Shown here in pieces: positions 1 to 13,061 of a stretch of DNA of 64,000 bases (within the stretch, counting starts at the first letter, position 1; every line of letters begins with the position of its first letter). The notes under the pieces were generated by a model. That model had not been told where the DNA came from, ran no database searches, and saw only the letters and a list, made by a program, of their open reading frames with translations. A program made the translations under genes and the position numbers. This DNA comes from Hanleya hanleyi. Lineage: Eukaryota; Mollusca; Polyplacophora; Lepidopleurida; Hanleyidae. The stretch is from assembly GCA_036873755.1 (NCBI GenBank), contig JAVTVY010008156.1, positions 426,131-490,130 on the forward strand. The letters run 5' to 3'.

Positions 1-344
1 TTATCTACTCTGAAACATTTACACATGTACACAAAGAATGGGTACCGGTATGGAAAAGGGCAACACTTGTTTAACAAGGCAATGATATGTTGATGCAAAA
101 GCAGGACCTTGTGAATTTGGTGACTGAGCTTTGGGCGTGAAACTTCTCTATTAAAAACAGTTGACAAATGATCTAGTGGGGTTGACTGTAGTTATCTCAT
201 GTAAGAAATACATAGAAAGTTGGGCCAGGGCAGCTTTTGCCACGGTCTTAATTGATTTGAAACTTTGCATCAAGGTTATAGTAGAGCATGCCCAAATTCT
301 TGACACAAATTTACTCTTCAAAATAGCTCATAATCAGATCACGT

Positions 345-910
345 AATTTGATCTTGGAGATATAGATCAAGGTCAGTCATCTTCAACAGTTTACCTATTT
401 GGTCAACAGTTTGGTCTATTCTCACTGAATTGCATATGGAACATGAATTCGGGGATCCCAAAATGCAGAATTTGCCCTGCAGAAAATAGGTCTGAAAGTC
501 AATAGAGTTCAGGTCCATCATCAGTAGTATATATGTGGTATAAATTTGGACAATGTGGATATAATCATTTATGAAATATCGTACTAAATATAATCTGACC
601 TGGATAAAATAGGTCAAGGTCAGTCATACAAGATGCACTTAAGGACCATCGCCAGATGTATACATAATAATAATTTGGAAAGCATGTCATATCATAATGA
701 AAAGTATATAAACTTGAAAAACGCTGGTCAACGTCAGTCAACTGGGATAGGCTTGTAATCAATAACCAGTTACATATGTAATAGGCTTCTAGTCAATAAC
801 CAGTTACATATGTAATATTTATTTGCAGACCTCAGTTTTAATCCTTCAAAAAATATAGCACATACTAGAATTTGACCTGGATAAAATAGGTCAAAGTCAG
901 TCATTTCAAT
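345..910. repeat. Degenerate interspersed repeat, several partial copies
   Basis: The phrase 'gacctggataaaataggtca' followed by 'aggtcagtcat' occurs at about 597-632 and 870-904, with weaker versions near 350-378 and 722-740, at roughly 260-280 bp spacing. This suggests a diverged tandem or interspersed repeat. A clean direct duplication sits at about 749-816, where 'aataaccagttacatatgta' occurs twice about 36 bp apart. The short ORFs here look random, with no motif and poor composition, and I call no gene. Confidence 0.55.
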
Positions 911-984
911 AGGCTTCTCACCCTTCATCAGATGCATATATGATATGAATTTACAATGCCCGGCTATAATCCGTCTTGAGATAT

Positions 985-1045
985 TGTGTTCCCAAGAAAG
1001 ATAGACAGACGGACAGACGGACAGATGACACTGATGACAATACCC
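985..1045. repeat. GACAGACG-type short tandem repeat
   Basis: A short run of 'gacagacggacagacggaca' follows 'gtgttcccaagaaagata'. It is probably the edge of a dispersed element, but its ends cannot be defined from one copy. Confidence 0.5.
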
Positions 1046-1289
1046 TTTGAACAAATTTGCCAGAAAGGTAAAAATTGAGTAACCTTGTGCAAAATGATAT
1101 ATCCATGCTATGGAACAGAAATGTACACTTGATAGTGAGCACAGATTACCTGGAACGTCCGTACTAAATTCCTTCACCTCCAAAGTATGAGGCTACTGCA
1201 TCAGGAATGGAGTCCACCTGCAAAAGTTCCACTGACATGAGCGAAGTTTATGTTTGTAAGATAAGGAACATGATAAAATTGTTTTTCAA

Positions 1290-3260
1290 TAATCATACAG
1301 TTTTTTTTTTTTTTTTAATAGTATAATAATAATATTGGGCAAAAAAGAATTCTATTTTTTTCTAGCCAGAACAATAAATGGAAGAAAAAAGTTTCTTTGG
1401 CAATTTTTTTTTTGAAAAGTTTTATTAACACGGACCCCTGGTTAATCGACCAATGAAATATAGCCAAAAAAAAAGAGACCCCACGTTAGTAACACGGATT
1501 CCGCGTTAATCAACCAATGAAATTTAGCCACATAAACTTGCACCACGGGTTGTCTCCCCTCCTGTCATGTCAATCGCCCCTGCCTTCAGTCACTTGGCAA
1601 CTTACCACTAATAATTCTGTTACTTGTTATGTATTAAAAATTGACAAAAAATTCATTAAACCCTCGATGCATAAATCCACTTGGCTTGACAATATTCACC
1701 TTGTGGGACATTAACTGTGGAAGTCTTAACAGGAGTTGACCATAGAAATTTCAAATTCCCGCCATCGACAGCTGACCGGTGTTGCCGAAAGTCATTCAAT
1801 TTGTAAACAGGGAGCATTATCACCCCTCATTGGTCATGTCTCCATCCACCATGCTTTTCCTGAAGTGGCCCAAATCAACAACAGGAAGTACAGTTTGAAA
1901 CCTCAAATGTAACTTGAAATATCAGATGTATCAGAAATGCTGAAAAATCACAGCTCATAAAATTCACAAAGAGCTGTTCTCAGATTTCTAAACAAGGTAG
2001 TTTGAGGGAGTTATTAACTTTGGTCTGATGCTACTTCACGCTGTTCAGTCAAAGCGCCTTCTTGGAGAGCTAGAGCACTCTTGTCAGATTTGGAGCACGC
2101 TCTGGGATAGTCAACATGACAGACGGCCAACATATTGAGCAGAACGGACGGATTGTGGATGATTGGGAGAGGATGCTGTACCATTTACAAATTAGGTTTA
2201 CTAAATATATATGTGACTACTACAGGTAACTAGTTGATATTTAAACCCCTTTGTAATCTGATAGATTTATTGTGACACGAGTTACCCGAGAAAATTCTAC
2301 TCTCTGTATTATGTATGTCATTAGGCAGTGTATACTGGAATTTTTTACATCGTTACCGGACAAACTGTGCAAATTGTCCTGGCTTAAAATTAAATATGGA
2401 CTAGCCACCAATGAAACATGCATTGATCATTTACCCTAATCCCCTCCAGCTGTATACTCTGAAATAGCCCAGTTCGGAAAGGGTTTTATCTCCCTTGTTC
2501 CACTAGGGGCATGTTGGTGCAGAGAACTACCAAAGGCCCTTAATTAGTTTTAATAATTAGTTATTCTTTTTTGTTGAAAATTGTCTTCCTAATGTATACG
2601 TATGCAAGATCTATCGGTTCATGCCAAAAAATATAAACATGATAGTCTTTTAAACAAATAATCTGGATTAGTTTATCATTATACATTATTCAAAATAATT
2701 GCAGGTGCCTTTCGTAAAAGTGAAACCGAGGCGACTACTGTCCGGAAGTACGTACATGTATTCATACCTCTAACCGTGGAAAGCGGCAGTTATTCAAGGG
2801 GAGATCAGACACTCTTCGGAAAGGGCTACAGACAAGAAAACGCATCTGAGTTGGTTAATATGTTGGCCGTCTGTCATGTTGACTATCCCAGAGCATGCTC
2901 CAAAACTGAGTGTGCTCGCTCTCCAAGAACGCGCTCGCTCTCCAAGAATGCGCTTCTCTTCCGAAGAGGGCGCTTTGACTGAACAGCATGAAGTGACTGA
3001 CGGCAGGGCGATCGACATGACAGGAGAGGAGACAACCCATGGTGGAAGTTTATGTGACTATATTTTCATTAGTTGATTACCGCAGGGTCCATGCTACTAA
3101 TGCGGGGTCCATGTTATTCTTGTTTGGCTATATCTCACTGGTCGATGGTCAGTGTTATTGAAACTTAGCTAAAAAAAAAATGTCAGAGAATTTTTTCCCC
3201 ATTTTTTGTTCTGGCTGGAAAAAATTTTTTGCCCAAGAATTTTTTTGTTTGCGACGGCCA
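1290..3260. repeat. Inverted duplication (arms about 1290-2125 and 2850-3260)
   Basis: The stretch 1500-1580 (aatgaaatttagccacataa, then gggttgtctcccctcctgtc) is repeated in reverse complement at about 3005-3080. A second part, about 2035-2130 (gctgttcagtcaaagcgcc and gggatagtcaacatgacaga), matches the reverse complement of about 2865-2990. The two parts are adjacent in the right arm but about 450 bp apart in the left arm, so the left arm has an insertion or the right arm a deletion. The outer ends are T-rich and A-rich (about 1300-1400 and 3160-3290). The structure resembles a foldback or paired MITE. No transposase is seen. Confidence 0.55.
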
Positions 3261-3778
3261 GAAAAAAGTTTTTGGCAAAGAATCTTATTTTACCATGTCC
3301 TTTTAAGGCTCCATATTTTATAAATAATGGCAGTTTACAAGTGCAGTTAGACTGATCATGGCGAGTGTAGCCAATTATATCATTTGGTTGATATGATGCC
3401 ATGTTCCAATACAGACTGCAATTACAGTGAAATGTTAGCAGTGGAAGTTAAGTTAGCTCCATTTTGAAGTGTTTGTCATACTGTCATGAATGTGTTCATA
3501 TGTTATGAACATGTATAGTGACGATTTTCTTCTGGATATCAGTCACACTTACAATTTATTTGTTTACCTTGATTTCAACAGGAAGACCCACATGAAAAGA
3601 TTTTCACAGATGAGGATACAAAACCACAGTCCTGGCAGGATACTGTAAAAAAGAAAACGTTGAATAAAGTTCCAATCAAATCGTGTCTGACAAATGAAAA
3701 ATGAGACCAATAACATTGTTATCATTTTATTCTGGCATACATGAATTTGTTGAAGTATTTTTTATCACCGCACTAACA

Positions 3779-3824
3779 AATGAGGAAATAGAAAGAAGTT
3801 AATGAGGAAATAGAAAGAAGTTAT
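3779..3824. repeat. Short direct duplication
   Basis: 'aatgaggaaatagaaagaag' occurs twice in tandem. The rest of 3300-4200 contains nothing I can recognise. Confidence 0.6.
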
Positions 3825-4207
3825 GTCTATCATAAATTTGAGATACTTAAAGGTGGAAAATACTTCACAACTAATTGTATGGGTCCCATGGAATAGCTGA
3901 ATGCAATGGTGACACACTGTGAGGATTTGCACATATAAACTGTTTGTGTATCCATGATACTTACAAAGGTAAGCAGTCACTCGGGACACAATCCATAATC
4001 TTCAGCCACTCTATACATCTTCATGTTGCCCTGGCAACTTTATATTCCCTCCACTCCAGATGCCTATGAATAATGATTCATAAACATTTAGTTTCAATTT
4101 TGCTAGTTAATAATCTCATTCTTGATCTGAATATTATGCTATCCTTCTGACCAGCTAATCAGCATACTTTGATGATGAAAATTTGGATCTTAGCAAGCTA
4201 ATCATAC

Positions 4208-6772
4208 CTGCTCGACTGAGTTAGATACCTGCCTGACAGGGTTAGATACATGTACCTGCCTGACTGGGTTACTGCCTGACTGCGTTAGATATATGTACCT
4301 GCCTGACTGGGTTAGATACCTACCTGACGGGGTTAGATACATGTACCTGCCTGACTGGGTTACATACCTGCCTGACGGGGTAAGATACATGTACCTGCCT
4401 GACTGGGTTAGATACCTACCTGACGGGGTTAGATACATGTACCTGCCTGACTGGGTTAGATACCTGCCTGACGGGGTTAGATACATGTACCTGCCTGACT
4501 GGGTTAGATACCTGCCTGAAGGGGTTAGATACATGTACCTGCCTGACTGGGTTACTGCCTGACTGGGTTAGATATATTTACCTGCATGACTGCGTTAGAT
4601 ACATGTACCTGCCTGACTGGGTTACTGCCTGACTGGGTTAGATATATGTACCTGGCTGACTGGGTTACTGCCTGACTGGGTTAGATACATGTACCTGCAT
4701 GACTGCGTTAGATACATGTACCTGCCTGACTGGATTAGATACCTGCCTGAAGGGGTTAGATACATGTACCTGCCTGACTGGGTTACTGCCTGACTGGGTT
4801 AGATATATGTACCTGCATGACTGCGTTAGATACATGTACCTGCCTGACTGGGTTACTGCCTGACTGGGTTAGATATATGTACCTGGCTGACTGGGTTACT
4901 GCCTGACTGGGTTAGATACATGTACCTGCATGACTGCGATAGATACATGTACCTGCCTGACTGGGTTACTGCCTGACTGGGTTAGATATATGTACCTGGC
5001 TGACTGGGTTACTGCCTGACTGGGTTAGATACATGTACCTGCATGACTGCGTTAGATACATGTACCTGCCTGACTGGGTTAGATATATGTACCTGCATGA
5101 CTGCGTTAGATACATGTACCTGCCTGACTGGGTTACTGCCTGACTGGGTTAGATATATGTACCTGCATGACTGCTTTAGATATGTCCGACTGGATTAGAT
5201 ACCTGTACCTGCCTGACTGGGTTGGATATTCACCTGACTGGGATACATACATGTACCTGCCTGACTGGGTTAGATATATGCCTGACTGGGTTAGATAAAT
5301 GTACCTGCATGACTGGGTTAGATACCTGCCTGACTGGTATTAGATACCTGCCCGACTGGGTTAGATACATGTACCTACCAGATGGGTTAGATATATGCCT
5401 GATTGGGTTAGATACATGTATATGCCTGACTGGGTTAGATACATGTATCTGCAAGACTGGGTTAGATACCTGCCTGACTGGGTTAGATAAATGTACCTGG
5501 CTGACTGGGTTAGATACCTGCCTGACTGGGTTAGATAAATGTACCTGGCTGACTGGGTTAGATACATGTACCTACATGACTGGGTTAGATACATGTACCT
5601 GCCTGACTGGGTTAGATACCTGTACCTGCCTGACTGGGTTAGATACATGTACCTGGCTGACTGGGTTAGATAAATGTACCTGGCTGACTGGGTTAGATAC
5701 CTGTACCTGCCTGACTGGGTTAGATACCTGTACCTGCCTGACTGGGTTAGATAAATGTACCTGGCTGACTGGGTTAGATACATGTACCTACATGACTGGG
5801 TTAGATACATGTACCTGCCTGACTGGGTTAGATACATGTACCTGGCTGACTGGGTTAGATACATGTACCTACATGACTGGGTTAGATACATGTACCTACA
5901 TGACTGGGTTAGATAAATGTACCTGCCTGACTGGGTTAGATACATGTACCTGCATGACTGGGTTAGATACATGTACCTGGCTGACTGGGTTAGATACATG
6001 TACCTACATGACTGGGTTAGATACATGTACCTACATGACTGGGTTAGATAAATGCACCTGCCTGACTGGGTTAGATACATGTACCTGCCTGACTGGGTTA
6101 GATACATGTACCTACATGACTGGGTTAGATACATGTACCTGCCTGACTGGGTTAGATACATGTACCTACATGACTGGGTTAGATACATGTACCTACATGA
6201 CTGGGTTAGATACATGTACCTGACTGACTGGGTTAGATACATGTACCTGCCTGACTGGGTTAGATACATGTACCTGCCTGACTGGGTTAGATACATGTAC
6301 CTACATGACTGGGTTAGATACATGTACCTACATGACTGGGTTAGATACATGTACCTACATGACTGGGTTAGATACATGTACCTACATGACTGGGTTAGAT
6401 ACATGTACCTACATGACTGGGTTAGATACATGTACCTACATGACTGGGTTAGATACATGTGTACCTACATGACTGGGTTAGATACATGTACCTACATGAC
6501 TGGGTTAGATACATGTACCTGCCTGACTGGGTTAGATACATGTACCTACATGACTGGGTTAGATACATGTACCTACATGACTGGGTTAGATACATGTACC
6601 TACATGACTGGGTTAGATACATGTACCTGCCTGACTGGGTTAGATACAAGTACCTGCCTGACTGGGATACATACATGTACCTGCCTGACTGGGTTAGATA
6701 TACACCTCACTGGGTTAGATAAATATACCTGCATGACTGGGTTAGCTACCTGCCTGACTGGGTTAGATGCAT
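4208..6772. repeat. 24-bp satellite/minisatellite, block 1
   Basis: About 2.56 kb, or roughly a hundred copies, of a 24-bp unit close to cctgactgggttagatacat + gtac. Variants include gcctgac/gcatgac/gctgac and gataca/gatata/gataaa. The first kilobase also carries shortened units (cctgactgggttactg) that give a higher-order pattern of about 64 and 40 bp. Later units (after about 5560) become very regular, alternating gtacctacatgac and gtacctgcctgac. The unit contains the palindrome tacatgta. The period is a multiple of three with few stop codons, so long ORFs of 258-365 codons appear on both strands. I regard these as artefacts of periodicity. Confidence 0.95.
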
Positions 6773-7246
6773 GCAATCTAATTAAAATTAAATCCTATCT
6801 GCTCCCCATTTGGATATTTCACTTGTAGGAACAGGCTTGCAGTAACTCGCGTGTTAACCAATCCCGAGAACGCTTCATAGTGTCATAGTGCTTTGAAGGG
6901 AACATTGATGACAAAGAATTTTTGGTTAGCTCAGCCGAATTAGCCGGCTCGCTGGCCGGGTGTCTTTTCATGTTGCTGCGGTCCCGACATTATGGCACCA
7001 TAATACGGGTAGATATAATGGACTGATCTTTGGTGTAAACATTGGGGTAAATGGACACAGTGAAGCTATCTCCCCTCCCCGACTGCAAATGGATGAGTCC
7101 AGATGCGACCATGATGTCATATAATGCTGTTAAATATTCATGGTTATGGGCGCCCAGAACACCAAATTCAATTGAAATACGCAAGATCCTATATAGCGAC
7201 ATCTACGATTGGGGAGCATTGATAGGATATTAATTTATTAAGATAG
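6773..7246. other. Unique spacer between satellite blocks
   Basis: About 470 bp of non-repetitive sequence separates the two satellite blocks. It has no recognisable gene. Short ORFs on both strands at 6990-7233 overlap each other and show no motif. It could be the remains of an insertion into the array or an ancestral single-copy piece kept when the array expanded. Confidence 0.7.
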
Positions 7247-8791
7247 AGATACATGTATCTGCATGACTCGGTTAGATACATGTATCTGCATGACTGGGTT
7301 AGATACATGTATCTGCATGACTCGGTTAGATATGCCTGACTGGGTTAGATACATGTATGTACCTGGCTGGGTTACCTGGGTTAGATACCTGCCTGACTGG
7401 GTTAGATACAAGTACCTGCCTGACTGGGTTAGATATACGCCTGACTGGGATACATACATGTACCTGCCTGACTGGGTTAGATATACGCCTGACTGGGTTA
7501 GATATACGCCTGACTGGGATACATACATGTACCTGCCTGACTGGGTTAGATATACGCCTGACTGGGTTAGATATACGCCTGACTGGGTTAGATATACGCC
7601 TGACTGGGATACATACATGTACCTGCCTGACTGGGTTAGATATATGCCTGACTGGGTTAGATATACGCCGGACTGGGTTAGATATACGCCTGACTGGGAT
7701 ACATACATGTACCTGCCTGACTGAGTTAGATATACACCTGACTGGATTAGATATACGCCTGACTGGGTTAGATATACACCTGACTGGGTTAGATATACGC
7801 CTGACTGGGTTAGATATACACCTGACTGGGATACATACATGTACCTGCCTGACTGGGTTAGATATACACCTGACTGGGATACATACATGTACCTGCATGA
7901 CTGGGTTAGATATACACCTGACTGGGATACATACATGTACCTGCCTGACTGGGTTAGATATACACCTGACTGGGATACATACATGTACCTGCATGACTGG
8001 GTTAGATATACACCTGACTGGGATACATACATGTACCTGCATGACTGGATTAGATATACACCTGACTGGGATACATACATGTACCTGCCTGACTGGGTTA
8101 GATATACACCTGACTGGGATACATACATGTACCTGCATGACTGGGTTAGATATACGCCTGACTGGGATACATACATGTACCTGCATGACTGGGTTAGATA
8201 TACATCTCACTGGGATACATACATGTACCTGCATGACTGGGTTAGATATATGCCTGACTGGGATACATACATGTACCTGCATGACTGGGTTAGATATACG
8301 CCTGACTGGGATACATACATGTACCTGCATGACTGGGTTAGATATACACCTCACTGGGATACATACATGTACCTGCATGACTGGGTTAGATATATGCCTG
8401 ACTGGGATACATACATGTACCTGCATGACTGGGTTAGATATACGCCTGACTGGGATACATACATGTACCTGCCTGACTGGGTTAGATATACACCTCACTG
8501 GGATACATACATGTACCTGCATGACTGGGTTAGATATATGCCTGACTGGGATACATACATGTACCTGCATGACTGGGTTAGATATACGCCTGACTGGGAT
8601 ACATACATGTACCTGCATGACTGGGTTAGATATATGCCTGACTGGATTAGATAAATGTACCTGCATGACTGGGTTAGATACCTGCCTGACTGTATACCTG
8701 CCTGACTGGGTTAGATATACGCCTGACTGGGATACATACATGTACCTGCCCGTCTGGGTTAGATATACGCCTGACTGGGTTAGATACAAGA
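7247..8791. repeat. 24-bp satellite, block 2, with 48-bp higher-order units
   Basis: About 1.54 kb of the same 24-bp family. From about 7840 to 8640 it is organised as a regular 48-bp dimer: one monomer reads cctgactgggatacatacat + gtac, the other ctgcatgactgggttagata + tac. Between 7440 and 7830 runs of the 21-bp form (cctgactgggttagatatac + g) alternate with dimers. A 553-codon + ORF and a 523-codon - ORF run through the block and out of it. They consist of the repeat peptide plus unrelated flank, so I do not call them genes. Confidence 0.95.
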
Positions 8792-10544
8792 CTTTTTTAA
8801 ATTTTAAATGTGATTTCATGCAGTTTTGCCCCTCGGAGAGGCTTAACAGACTTAAATTTATGCAATATAAACTCATATCACAAGAGCCCAACAACAATAC
8901 CCATCAGTATTTTTTGATGATATTTCTCCCACATTGCTTCAAAAATATGCCAATAATACATACATGTGAAATATGCCTACCCAGCCATGTGAAAGGTCAA
9001 TACTTGGGACTCTTGTAGACGTGGCGGGGAGGGGAAACTTAGGAATTTCAGATATGATTCTCTACACATATCTATTCCATTTCAATGCACTTCTCAAAAT
9101 TATAGGGAGGGGGGACAGGGGATGGGAAGTGGTGCTTGATCTTCCCCACCCCCCTTTTTTCGTAATGGTAATAGGGGGATGGGCGAGGGGGGGGGGGGGG
9201 GCGGGTGGACACCTCATATTGGGGGACTCAAGTTGCCCTCAAGCTTTCTACATGTTCCAATGTAGGCCTACAGCTCTCAGCCTATAAAAGAGAGCTTGTA
9301 TTCTATAGCTACCATGGTAATCCTGTCCATCTGAACAAATTATACAAAGTGCAGTAGGAATTTGGCAAATTGTTATATTTGTACAGTATTTTTTCATCTA
9401 GGTAGGCTACCCCCCTCCTCAAACAAGTTGCAGAGATAATTGCACTGGAGCTAATTAAGGGGGAAATTACCTGCAAATTTTTCCAACCCTCGTCAGTTTT
9501 TTGGGGGAAATTTCTTCCCAGTGGGTTGGGGTATAGTCCTGAAAATTCATCCACATGTCAATTTAGACACAAGGAAGTTATTGAAATAAGAAGGAAGATG
9601 AAAACAGAAATATTTATATTTGTTTTCTACGTAATTATTGTCAGTTGGATTGTCAATTGCGCTGAAACCCAGTTACGTACGATATAAAAACCCCAAATGC
9701 AACGATCCACTAGTGTCAAACAATAGTACTGGACCACTAATTTCATATATGTATAGGCCTACCTAAAGGTGAAAATTAACCAAATCAATTTCAATATTAA
9801 TTTTTCATTGAATGTATTTCTCAGGTGAATTCGAATACATTTTGCTAATATTATCACTAGTTACGGTAATATTGTTGACGCTTGGCTTGCTGATCAATTT
9901 GCTTGGGGTTCTTATATTTAACTGGGTTTAAAAGCCCGATTGACAGTCCATTGACTAAAAATTACATACACTACAGAATGAATGTAAATATGAGATTACT
10001 TTTCTTCTTCTTTTATATCTTCCTCGTGTCTATGGACAAGAGAGTGAATTTACTCCAAGCCATTGAGAAGAAATCGCCGAAAGGACTGACAAGGAGTGGG
10101 AAATTTTCGGGTGTAAATCTCCCTCAATAATGCAATGGTCCCTTGAAAATAGATCTCCGGCATCTCTCCACTGTCCATGCCATTCCGCTCTCAGCCCATG
10201 TTACCGTACCTGCATGTTCTGTAGTTGTTGGTGCATTCTCGACTCTGCATCTTGCTCTGTCTTTGTGATGGATGTACGACGATACACGGTCACGTAACAG
10301 GGGGAAAAGTTTATCGCTCTTTCGAACAATGTCGCCGTCAAATGCACAACAACTCTGAAACTCGAAGGCAAAGTGTCAAATCGTCCACCAGTGACAGCAA
10401 AATACCTGACCATGTGCTTTAATACCAGTTCACCAAAAATGATGACGCTGTATATAATTAGCGAGGCGCCCTCTACCGGCAGAAGTCGGAAACTGCGTGA
10501 CTGGGTCGGGATCTAGCGCTCACCGATGCCGCGTGTTGAATCTT
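8792..10544. other. Gene-poor stretch
   Basis: No coding region is supported here. Notable items are a run of 15 G at 9187-9201 in a G-rich segment (9100-9215) and otherwise AT-rich unique sequence. ORFs such as 9903-10130 lack recognisable features. Confidence 0.6.
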
Positions 10545-10662
10545 GGGCTCGGACCAGTATTAAATTTACATTGACGGCCATGTTAATGAAACTGCACATG
10601 GCTGATCTATTAATTATTTTTGGACTTTCATCTCCTGGCAGTTTGTAGTTCCATTCAAGTCG
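10545..10662. repeat. Flank segment F, copy 1
   Basis: This ~120-bp segment beginning gggctcggacc lies immediately before the first unit of the tandem array. It recurs at 19192-19316 just before the partial fourth unit. Its second occurrence shows that the array was built by duplications with more than one breakpoint. Confidence 0.85.
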
Positions 10663-11688
10663 CCATCTACTTCTTGGCGAGGGTCGCCCATCAAAATTTC
10701 GAGCCAGAGCGTCCTGTTGGCAAGCACTGTACTTCCGGCGAATAACTTACCTCCAAAAAGCAGAGTCTACGCACCTGCATATAGTGCCTCAGACTGGCAT
10801 GAATTATGCAGTGAATTCAAAATAAAAGTCACAACTCAAAAGGGCACTTGTCATGCTTAATGTTGGCCATGCAAGCCCTTGTCTCATTATCAAAAGGAAG
10901 CTGGGGAAAAAATCAGCACAAAAACTTGTCCTCTATGGCAGAGGTTATTTAGAGGGGTTAACGGCTAGGGACTTTTTTTTAGTGGTCCGAGCCCTACTAG
11001 ACACATTAAATTCAACCAATCCAAATGAAATTTGGGAGGCATGTGACCTGTCCACTTACCATTTCATGTTAGCCTATCTGAGCTACTTCCATCAAATATG
11101 TTTCGGAATATGAACCATTAACTACATCTACCCCCATCATTCTTCACAATACACATGTATTCACTATAGTGTGAGGTGCCTTATGGCATTGCCTAAACCA
11201 AGAAAACTCCTGTCACTGAGGAGCTGATCAGTCTCAAAATGGATTCTGCATACATCTGTGAATCCTATACCTAAATAGAAATATCCCTAAACTGTTTCTG
11301 GATTTTTCAATAAATTTTTAAAAAAGATGCCAAAAAATTCAGATTTTGGGGATTTTTATGATAAATATGATATTTCAGTGGAAAAACTAAAAATGTGTAC
11401 CTGTCAAATTCTGGTCTGTATGAAAGGGGGACATCTAATACACAAATAAATGCCAGGCAGTGGCAAAAAAAATAAATAGCAAGACCCTGATGTCACTCCT
11501 GCATACCATAATACACATAATCATGTGTATCCATTAGGGTGATACGTGCAATACATTTACTGTGATCAGCCTATGATGAAAGGTGTCAGATCAATTGACA
11601 CACACTTTTGTCATAGAAACAGATAGTATATAAACTTTACCAATTACATGGCTATCTCATCACATCTCTAAAACATCACCAGATCAGC

Positions 11689-13061
11689 ATGCGAAACTCG
11701 AAGAAACGGAAGCGAGTTAAGAAAGGAAAGCGAGGGAGCTTGGTCACCCGGTTCAAATTGGGTCATAAATTACTTCCCCAAAAAGTCTGCCATGCACAGG
11801 AGACACCCTCAACTTCAGGCATCATAAAACACTCGGAAGAGGTGGAAACAACTAAACAGAATGAGCCAAAATCAGCATGGCACCCCAGGTATGACAGAGA
11901 GGAATTCAGCAAAGTCACCAGAGTTGGTTATGATGGCCATACCTACATAATTCTGGATGAGGAAGGAAGGTCTGGGAAGGCAAAACTATTACATCCGAAG
12001 GAGTCGAAGAAGCCGGATTTAGCAGAAAAGTATGCAAAAGGCTCCAGCAGAGCAGGGGAGGATAGGTCTGAGACTGTTGCATGCTGGGAAACTGCAAGAT
12101 ATGTGAAATAAGGCAAAACAGGACCACGCCACCATTACACCTACCTGCCCACTTCCACAATTTGCCGTCAGTGAGGTGAAAAGAGGATTATGCTGGAAAC
12201 AAACTTATGCAGGGGACATAACTGAAATAGTACAAAGACTACCTAAGGTGTTGGAGTGAGTGAGTGAGTGAGTGAATAGGGTTTAACGTCGCTTTCAACA
12301 TTAAGGTGTTGGATGCAACAATTGACTGTTATGATGGAAACTGTGCAAGTTGTAGAAGGCATGCTATAGTTTGTGGTGGAGGGGTTAATACTAGTTGGTG
12401 GAAGGAATCTAGAAGTCTGAGTGCAAACAACATCAAGTGGTTAAATTTGGATGACAATGACAGAATACTGGTGCGAAAAATATTGAATATGAAATTGCAT
12501 GCAGCGGCCAGCCCATGAAACCATCTTTCAAACACATGTAAGTCAGAAGGAACAAACAGGGCATTCTGTGCCTCACTGTCAAAAAATGTGAACTTTCCTA
12601 CCAATGCGGCAGCGAGAGCTGGATCCACAGTCTTAAAACTGAATCTCGGTGAAGGAACATCACAGCATAAGAAACTTGAAGCACTCCGTGCACCCCTAGA
12701 AACTGGCTCATCTGCCTGCAAAAACCTACAACAGATACAAAAGCAATGCGATTATGAAAGATCATATAAACAGAGGCCAGAGGTTAAAAGAAGAAAAATC
12801 TACAATAAAGCAATTAAACTTAAAAACTATATAAAAGCTAAGAAAGCTAAAACCGATGCGGATAAGGCAAAAGAAAGAAGAGAAGGCTACAAGAAAAGAC
12901 AGCTTGGCAAACACATGCCTGACTTTGAGAAAGGCCATATTATCCTAAAAGAACAAGAGTTGTCTCCCCTGATGTGTTGGACTCACCTGTTAACGCGTGA
13001 ATTCAGGTGTGACCCTGAACAAACAATCTGGATACTGTTTACCCCAAAATACATGGCCTGA
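11689..13061 (+). pseudogene. Decayed, internally deleted transposase-like gene, copy 1
   Basis: An ORF opens with a lysine/arginine-rich N-terminus (MRNSKKRKRVKKGKRG) and runs to 12111. The coding signal then moves to another frame at about 12075-12100. It passes a TGA at about 12107, continues through a conserved-looking EVKRGLCWK segment near 12180, is interrupted by a SINE-tail insertion at 12256-12301, and resumes with DCYDGNCASCRRHAIVCGGG (from about 12324). It crosses another TGA at 12516-12518 and ends in a basic region (12588-13061). From memory of family style, the Cys-rich segment, the SLSKNVNF/RAGST region and the basic tail resemble animal 'Mutator-like transposase domain' proteins. 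A long catalytic middle part appears to be missing between GLCWK and the Cys-rich segment. The family assignment is an inference. That the sequence is broken is directly visible. Confidence 0.6.
12244..12313 (-). mobile_element. SINE 3'-tail insertion with 12-bp target duplication (U1)
   Basis: The 46-bp insert at 12256-12301, (gtga)n then atagggtttaacgtcgc, is the reverse complement of the 3' end of the SINE at 26226-26592. It is flanked by the direct repeat taaggtgttgga at 12244-12255 and 12302-12313. Insert plus duplication is 58 bp, which shifts the surrounding reading frame. The same insertion with the same duplication is present in U2 and U3, so it precedes the amplification. Confidence 0.85.

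Noticed and set aside
4208..8791. CRISPR array
   Set aside because: Repeats are contiguous without unique spacers, and the genome is eukaryotic.
5222..9018. Very long ORFs (up to 553 codons) on both strands through the satellite
   Set aside because: They are created by a 24-bp period without stops, exist in several frames on both strands at once, and run into unrelated flank.
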